8,548 nucleotides of DNA from UBA4738 sp002413305 (GTDB lineage Bacteria; Actinomycetota; UBA4738): the NCBI GenBank assembly GCA_036847185.1, contig DAIUAM010000087.1, forward strand, positions 1-8,548. The letters are read 5' to 3'. The notes under the pieces are model-generated. The model had not been told where the DNA came from. It made no database searches and was given only the letters and a program-made list of their open reading frames with translations. Made by a program: the position numbers and the translations under genes. Of the stretch, positions 4,762 to 8,548 are shown piece after piece; within the stretch, counting starts at the first letter, position 1; each line of letters begins with the position of its first letter.

Positions 4762-7620
4762 TCACACCAGGGCCGCCGACCCTGGAGCTACTTGCGCTCC
4801 CTTCGATCCAATCATCACTTCGAACTCCACGTTCACACCGGGCAACACACGAACCCACTCGGCCGCGCTTAAGAGCCCCGAACGATGCATGAAGATTCTC
4901 TTTCCTGTCGGAACATCCTGCACGAAGCAGTAGCTCGGCTGCAGCGTCACAACAACCCCACGTCGTCGACCCGGAAGTACGGGCTGCGATGGAGGGTGAT
5001 CCACCCGCAGTTCGATGGCGCACGGGCCCCTATCATTGGCCCCGAGAGAGAACCGGACACGGACCCCGGGGAACAAGTAAGTCACGTCCCCGGCGACTTC
5101 AAGTGAGAACCTTCCGAAGAACAGATTACTGCCTCCGTCCGTTAGTAAGAACCCATACCCCTTGTCATCGAAATAGGAGGTAATCGTCCCGGCCTGTTCG
5201 ACCGCCACAGTAGCGTGGACCTCGTTAGAGGACCCCGTTCGCTCATTGACGTACTGCAAGTCGCGTTCGAGATAGGGCCAATCAGGCAAGGCTGCCCAAA
5301 CGTTTCGCATGCTATCTGCTAACTCAGCCAAGCGCGTCAGTTCGTCTTGAACCAGGACAGGGTCAGAAATCCTGCGAGCGACGATTCGGGCAGCCTCGCG
5401 TGCACACTCGAACGTACCCTCGTCAAGGCGTCGATCGATTGTGCCTCCGCGCATCGCATCAACCCCAAGTTCAACGCCTTCGATGGCAATCCGGAAAGCA
5501 TCTACGGGCTTCCGTTCCTCATCTGCCACCGATTCAGCAAGCCGCCGCCGAAGATTGACCCGATTGGTTACGACAATCATTGCCAGTTTTCCAGACGCGC
5601 CCGCCGCGGCTTCGCTGAAGTACTCCTCAGCCAGTTTGTGTTGGCCAAGGTACATGTGGATTTGACCCAGGATATTGGCGGTCTCGGGTTGGTGGAGACC
5701 TTGGTGCGCGGCTTGCGCCAGCGGAAGTGCCCTCTGCGGGTCATGGCCAACACGCGCCAGGTGACCAGCGAAGAAGAACTCAACAACAGGCCGGCTTGTT
5801 TCCGATGCGAACCTGAGGGCCTTTTCGTATTGTTGGGTTGCGATAGCAAGGTTGCCGGCCATTGACTCGATGAATGCCGACACACGCGGCACCTCAAAGT
5901 AGTCGGGGGCCAGCGAATGTGCTTGAGCGATCATCTCCCTTGCCGAATCGAGATCGCCACGCTTTGACATCGAAAGGGCTTGACGTAGCAGGTGAGCCAC
6001 GGGTTCGTCGGCATCGCTCCGAAGCCTCACGGCCTGCGGCGCTAGGCCTCTCTGCTCTTCGTCAAGTCGACGGCGTTCCTCTGACCTGCGGAGCTCGGAA
6101 TCACGCCGACGTACTTCCTCAAGCGTGGCGGTCGCCACTGGTTGCACCTGTTCGGTGAACTGGTAGGCAGTGGAAGAGAGACTGTAGAGAAAGACCAAGC
6201 CTGGACCTCCCATTGTGTCCAAGTCGAGCAGGGAGCTCCGTTGAAGCTCGTGTAGCGCCATGCGCGTCTCGTCCACGTGAAGACCTGAGAGCACGACGAG
6301 TTCCCCGAAGCCTGCCGGCCGCGCGAGGGCGAATAGAAGCTCAAGGAGGATCTTCGCAGCTGCCGTGAGGCCGTCGTAGATGGATCGCACGCAGTACTCG
6401 AGCAGCCGTTCCTGGTGACGAAGCAATAGCTCCGGCTGACCTCCCGCCTCGACCGCCAGAATGAACCATTTGACAGCCAGGGGGTTGTTACGGAGAGCGT
6501 CCACGATACTGACCATCTCGCGGTCCGCAAGGGTCGCTATGACTTCCAGACCGCGTGTCCTGGCTAGAGCCCTAAGCAAATGCTGCGCGTCCCTCTGCCG
6601 AAGGGGGCCAAGGGGGAACCTTCTTTCCAGCTGCCCAAGGCCAACCCTGCTTGTCAAGACGAGCTGTGTCGTAACGGGCAGCGCATCGAACAAGGTGATG
6701 ACCTCCGATGCGTCGACCGTCTCAAGATTGTCGATTACCACCAGTGCGGGGATACCCCGCAGATTCTCACCAAGCTGACTGGCCGTCTCAAGGAAACCAA
6801 CTCCTAGCGGCGCGCCCAGTGCTTCAGCGATCCCGAGCGCATCGCGAGCCGCAACTGTAAGTTGCTCAACACCAGCTGCGGTGAGAATCTCAGCCTTCAG
6901 GGATATCCAGAGGATCGCTTCGAACGGACATTCGGGGTCATCGAGCAGCGAGTAGAGAGTGCTCACCGTCAATGCGGTCTTGCCGACACCGGCTTCACCA
7001 GCGACCGTCACGACCGGCTGTCGACCATCAAGAATAAGCTTGCGAAGCGATCGCTGCTCCTCGCCTCTTCCGACGAGTCCCGTCTCGTCGAAATCAGGTA
7101 GAGGCAGATTTTGGAGAATGCGGGACACAGGAGTGGGCAGGTCGATCAGTGGAGCCCACTCCGGTTCACTTATCAGTCGGCCGACTACCTTCGCCGTTCT
7201 TGTCCAAGGACCCGGATTCTTGGCGATGACCGCCGCGATTCGGAGGACAGTCTCCGGATCATCAATCAGGAGTGATCTGATATGCATCACTCGGTGGCGT
7301 ATCGGGACCAACTCATCGAGAAACTGTGCCGTCGATCGGAAGTGAGCCGCGATGTCGGAAGGGAGGCGCCGATCATGCATGTGAAGGAGCGCTATCGCCT
7401 CGGAGAGATGGAGGTAATCGAGAAGGCGGGCCGGCGAGGATTCGGGCCGTGATTCCTTCGCCTCTCGCTCAAGTAGTGCCTGCAGGTAGGGACCGAACAT
7501 CTGCTCGCGCGATACCTGAGGGACCACCCATCCTTCGAGCACGTCGCGCAGATCGGTTTCAAGTGCCTCGAAAAACGCGTAAAGGCGTTGTCTAACCAGA
7601 ACGGGCCCGGATTCCTTCAA
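4762..7620 (-). CDS. HEPN-STAND NTPase-TPR-double cold-shock protein, candidate antiviral/abortive-infection sensor (952 aa)
   Basis: A large multidomain soluble protein. Residues 1-120 resemble Swt1-type HEPN: RLLDYLHLSEAIALL (65-79), then ELVPIRHRVMHIRSLL, where R108-H113 fits the HEPN ribonuclease motif R-x4-6-H. Residues 185-400 are a STAND/NB-ARC-like P-loop NTPase: Walker A GEAGVGKT (208-215), Walker B ALVVIDNLE (292-300, Asp297), a sensor-like QLVLTSR (319-325) and NNPLAVKWF (378-386) in the position of the NB-ARC GLPL motif. Residues 400-480 look like a winged helix; 499-524 is a charged helix; 538-690 holds about four TPR-like repeats. Residues 810-873 (KGYGFLLTDGG, LFFGRF) and 887-947 (SYCFVQDVPTGKRIFMHRSG) are two cold-shock OB-folds with RNP1/RNP2-like motifs. 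The start is TTG 7620: a TGA lies two codons upstream in frame, AAGGTGG precedes it by six bases, and it overlaps the previous stop. Lower GC than its neighbours suggests transfer. Domain calls are strong; the antiviral role is inference. Confidence 0.9.
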   Translation of the reverse strand: MKESGPVLVRQRLYAFFEALETDLRDVLEGWVVPQVSREQMFGPYLQALLEREAKESRPESSPARLLDYLHLSEAIALLHMHDRRLPSDIAAHFRSTAQFLDELVPIRHRVMHIRSLLIDDPETVLRIAAVIAKNPGPWTRTAKVVGRLISEPEWAPLIDLPTPVSRILQNLPLPDFDETGLVGRGEEQRSLRKLILDGRQPVVTVAGEAGVGKTALTVSTLYSLLDDPECPFEAILWISLKAEILTAAGVEQLTVAARDALGIAEALGAPLGVGFLETASQLGENLRGIPALVVIDNLETVDASEVITLFDALPVTTQLVLTSRVGLGQLERRFPLGPLRQRDAQHLLRALARTRGLEVIATLADREMVSIVDALRNNPLAVKWFILAVEAGGQPELLLRHQERLLEYCVRSIYDGLTAAAKILLELLFALARPAGFGELVVLSGLHVDETRMALHELQRSSLLDLDTMGGPGLVFLYSLSSTAYQFTEQVQPVATATLEEVRRRDSELRRSEERRRLDEEQRGLAPQAVRLRSDADEPVAHLLRQALSMSKRGDLDSAREMIAQAHSLAPDYFEVPRVSAFIESMAGNLAIATQQYEKALRFASETSRPVVEFFFAGHLARVGHDPQRALPLAQAAHQGLHQPETANILGQIHMYLGQHKLAEEYFSEAAAGASGKLAMIVVTNRVNLRRRLAESVADEERKPVDAFRIAIEGVELGVDAMRGGTIDRRLDEGTFECAREAARIVARRISDPVLVQDELTRLAELADSMRNVWAALPDWPYLERDLQYVNERTGSSNEVHATVAVEQAGTITSYFDDKGYGFLLTDGGSNLFFGRFSLEVAGDVTYLFPGVRVRFSLGANDRGPCAIELRVDHPPSQPVLPGRRRGVVVTLQPSYCFVQDVPTGKRIFMHRSGLLSAAEWVRVLPGVNVEFEVMIGSKGAQVAPGSAALV
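4767..4785 (-). terminator. Hairpin at the 3' end of the HEPN-STAND gene (weak)
   Basis: CCAGGG-(7 bases)-CCCTGG forms a perfect 6-bp GC-rich stem within the last codons before the TGA (4762-4764). No T-run follows, so intrinsic termination is doubtful; it may only slow or stabilise the transcript. Confidence 0.2.
7617..7620 (-). promoter_or_regulatory. TTGA stop/start overlap at the HEPN-STAND gene
   Basis: The minus strand reads GAG GGT TGA AG: the upstream frame ends with TGA and the large gene starts with the overlapping TTG. AAGGTGG (Shine-Dalgarno-like) lies six bases before the TTG. Together these support the unusual start codon and suggest that expression depends on translation of the upstream frame. 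Confidence 0.6.
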
Positions 7621-7799
7621 CCCTCACCACCTTGCTTAGGCGCTATGCCTCGGTCTTCCTCCAGCCGAGTGCTTTCGCGCGCGTGGAGGCGCCGGATGGC
7701 CGGGACCCGCCCGGCCGGCGGTAGCGCCAGGGTCTCGGGGATGTCCACGGACCGTACGGTATCCCGGACCGTCGTGACGTGCCAGGCTGTGCCCTGACT
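7617..7799 (-). pseudogene. Truncated upstream partner ORF overlapping the HEPN-STAND start
   Basis: The minus-strand frame from 7799 to the TGA at 7617-7619 is open for 60 codons and protein-like: it reads TAWHVTTVRDTVRSVDIPET, then LALPPAGRVPAIRRLHARES, and ends with a charged tail. Its TGA lies inside TTGA, whose TTG is the start of the HEPN-STAND gene, the classic arrangement of co-translated partners. Upstream the frame is closed by a TAA within the TTTAAA of a near-palindrome (7794-7811). The only internal start is GTG 7748, giving 43 residues. Either this is the C-terminal remnant of a larger partner, or a very small intact protein starts at 7748. I do not recognise the family. Confidence 0.5.
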
Positions 7800-7811
7800 T
7801 TAAACTCAGGA
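7794..7811. repeat. Near-perfect 18-bp palindrome CCTGAC-TTTAAA-CTCAGG
   Basis: The 18 bases are self-complementary except for one symmetric C/C mismatch pair. The palindrome supplies the TAA that closes the upstream partner frame. A perfect 8-bp inverted repeat, GCCCTGAC (7791-7798) with GTCAGGGC (7837-7846 region), overlaps it. Possible roles are an operator for the downstream pair or a breakpoint structure. Confidence 0.35.
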
Positions 7812-7898
7812 ATCGCCCCGTCTGGACTGTTTGCGCAGGTCAGGGCCGGTGAACGCTCTTCGTTTAAAGCTGGGCTCAGGCGTGTTCGGCACTACCAG

Positions 7899-7924
7899 GG
7901 CCCGTGGGCTAGCCCACGAGGCCC
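7899..7924. repeat. Strong hairpin around a 16-bp perfect palindrome
   Basis: CGTGGGCTAGCCCACG (7903-7918) is perfectly self-complementary. Flanking GGCC and GGCC(C) extend the stem on both sides with a single bulged A. It is followed by a further GGGG-CAC-TCCCC stem-loop. Neither strand carries a T-run afterwards, so it is not a standard intrinsic terminator. Confidence 0.45.
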
Positions 7925-8001
7925 GGGGCACTCCCCCCACGCCAGCCGCGGGCTGACTCGCCGCATGGCGCCAGAATCCAGAAACGGCAGGCAGTCGAGC
8001 G

Positions 8002-8043
8002 CCGTGCGGGTTAGGGCCACAGAGGCCCCGGCGGCCCACACCA
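8002..8043. repeat. Repeat copy 1 (CCGTGCGGGTTAGGGCCAC core)
   Basis: The 19-base core differs from copy 2 by a single base, and looser similarity continues for a further 20 or so bases (GC-rich, ending near CCCAC). The copies lie in the same orientation 122 bp apart. Confidence 0.45.
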
Positions 8044-8123
8044 GAGAGGGAGACCCGTTTCGGCGGCGGCCCGATCTGACCCGAGCAAGTCGCGGAAGAG
8101 CCGAGCGCAAGGGAGGCCAGGAA

Positions 8124-8165
8124 CCGTACGGGTTAGGGCCACCGCGACCGGGGCGCCCCACCCAG
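8124..8165. repeat. Repeat copy 2 (CCGTACGGGTTAGGGCCAC core)
   Basis: Direct repeat of the element at 8002-8043, with one mismatch in the 19-base core. With only two copies in the window, it cannot be said whether this is a tandem unit of 122 bp or a dispersed family. Confidence 0.45.
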
Positions 8166-8167
8166 CC

Positions 8168-8193
8168 CACCACACCGTTGGCAACGGCTGGTG
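8168..8193. repeat. 26-bp interrupted inverted repeat
   Basis: CACCA-CA-CCGTTG-G-CAACGG-C-TGGTG: an 11-bp stem in two blocks, with a one-base centre and a small internal loop. The inner CCGTTGGCAACGG is a perfect palindrome around one base. It is a plausible dimeric-repressor site or RNA hairpin, but no adjacent gene is certain. Confidence 0.4.
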
Positions 8194-8285
8194 AGGAGTT
8201 GATGGCGCACCGTCTTCCTCCTCCCCGAGTTCTTTGGTCGGATCTCGTTGAGGATGGAAGCGGTGGTCTTCTACTTCAAGGACCC

Positions 8286-8414
8286 TCAGGTCGTTCGTAC
8301 ACCACGTCCGTGGACTCTATGGTAGGCGCGGAACTCGCCGCTCAGCAGCCGGGAAAGCATCCAGGCGGCGGACGCGAGGAAGAGCCACGATGCCACCCAA
8401 CTCCCGCTCCGCAT
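8286..8414 (-). CDS. Possible small single-span membrane protein (42 aa)
   Basis: The frame from ATG 8414 encodes MRSGSWVASWLFLASAAWML followed by a basic, His/Arg-rich tail ending VRGTT-like at TGA 8286-8288. Residues 5-24 are hydrophobic enough for one membrane helix, with the positive tail probably inside. It begins 10 bases after the stop of the frame entering from the right edge, an operon-like spacing. There is no clear Shine-Dalgarno sequence and no recognised family, so it may be a chance frame. Confidence 0.25.
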   Translation of the reverse strand: MRSGSWVASWLFLASAAWMLSRLLSGEFRAYHRVHGRGVRTT

Positions 8415-8424
8415 GGGTGCCAGC

Positions 8425-8548
8425 TTACTGAGCGATCCGCCCGTAGGCGCATCCCAGGAACGCTTCCGACTGACGTGTCCAGAGGTACGCCCGGACGACG
8501 GTCCTCATCCGGCCCGCGGCCGCCTCACACCGCCACCGCGGCCGGGAC
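8425..8548 (-). CDS. Possible C-terminal end of a gene running off the right edge
   Basis: A minus-strand frame enters at the window edge and ends at TAA 8425-8427. Its last 28 residues (from MRTVVRAYLWTRQSEAFLGC on to YGRIAQ) have natural amino-acid composition, while the portion nearest the edge is Arg/Ala-rich. An internal ATG could alternatively give a 27-residue peptide. No family is recognisable from so little. Confidence 0.25.
   Translation of the reverse strand, partial: SRPRWRCEAAAGRMRTVVRAYLWTRQSEAFLGCAYGRIAQ

Larger units (their letters stand above)
7803..8167. other. Gene-poor region rich in palindromes and short repeats
   Basis: No supported gene. Minus-strand frames from 8039 and 8173 are open but of biased, low-complexity composition (Gly, Pro, Arg, Ala), have no ribosome binding site and cover the repeat pair, so they are not called. 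The stretch contains a 16-bp perfect palindrome (7903-7918) and two repeat copies (8002-8043 and 8124-8165). Confidence 0.45.

Noticed and set aside
4433..4933. A 166-residue plus-strand frame between the DUF3644 stub and the HEPN-STAND gene
   Set aside because: Its GHRGHRG segment comes from the tandem ACACAGAGG repeat, and its last third is antisense to the cold-shock domain.
7806..8173. Two minus-strand frames of 77 and 93 residues
   Set aside because: They translate the palindrome-rich repeat region, share a repeated GPNP-type peptide caused by the DNA repeat and lack ribosome binding sites.
8202..8548. A plus-strand frame with GGTGAGGAG before ATG 8202, open to the window edge
   Set aside because: The ribosome binding site is good, but the translated sequence is Pro/Arg/Gly/Ser-rich and not protein-like after about 50 residues. 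It is kept only as a possibility.
1..8548. CRISPR arrays, tRNA or rRNA genes
   Set aside because: No regularly spaced repeats with spacers, no T-arm-like GTTCGA motifs in cloverleaf context and no rRNA-like stretches were seen.

Overview
The window is high-GC bacterial DNA, probably chromosomal and from a soil or sediment type organism. Base composition, GTG/TTG starts and tightly overlapping genes fit an actinobacterial, Chloroflexota, Dormibacterota or Rokubacteria-like host, but nothing here fixes the phylum. No rRNA, tRNA, CRISPR array or intact insertion sequence was recognised.

Layout, left to right. A small conserved-looking ORF of unknown function (122-385, +) is followed by a gene-poor gap holding an 11-bp inverted repeat. 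Next is a minus-strand cluster, read from 4018 down to 771: an alpha/beta hydrolase of dienelactone-hydrolase type, the N-terminal stub of an isochorismatase-family hydrolase, a scar of about 135 bp, the C-terminal half of a TlpA/ResA-like thioredoxin, and an intact CopC-CopD copper protein with an extra C-terminal lipoprotein-like domain. The thioredoxin stop overlaps the copCD start as ATGA. The cluster looks like a redox/copper operon damaged in the middle by a deletion or mobile-element event.

From about 4200 to 7620 the sequence is visibly less GC-rich and looks like an accessory island. It starts with a DUF3644 N-terminal stub on the plus strand, broken at a small hairpin. The main gene follows on the minus strand (7620-4762): a 952-residue protein with an N-terminal Swt1/HEPN-like domain carrying an R-x4-H motif, a STAND/NB-ARC-type P-loop NTPase, a winged-helix-like region, TPR-like helical repeats and two C-terminal cold-shock (OB-fold) domains. 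The architecture of effector, switch, solenoid and RNA-binding sensor is that expected of a prokaryotic NLR-like, abortive-infection-type protein. Its TTG start overlaps the TGA of a short upstream reading frame as TTGA, so it was probably the second gene of a pair whose first member is now truncated.

The right end (7800-8548) is mostly non-coding. It has a pair of about 42-bp repeats 122 bp apart, a 16-bp perfect palindrome and a 26-bp hairpin. At the edge there may be the tail of a minus-strand gene and a tiny membrane protein. The strongest candidate for an undescribed system is the HEPN-STAND-TPR-CSD-CSD gene with its truncated upstream partner.
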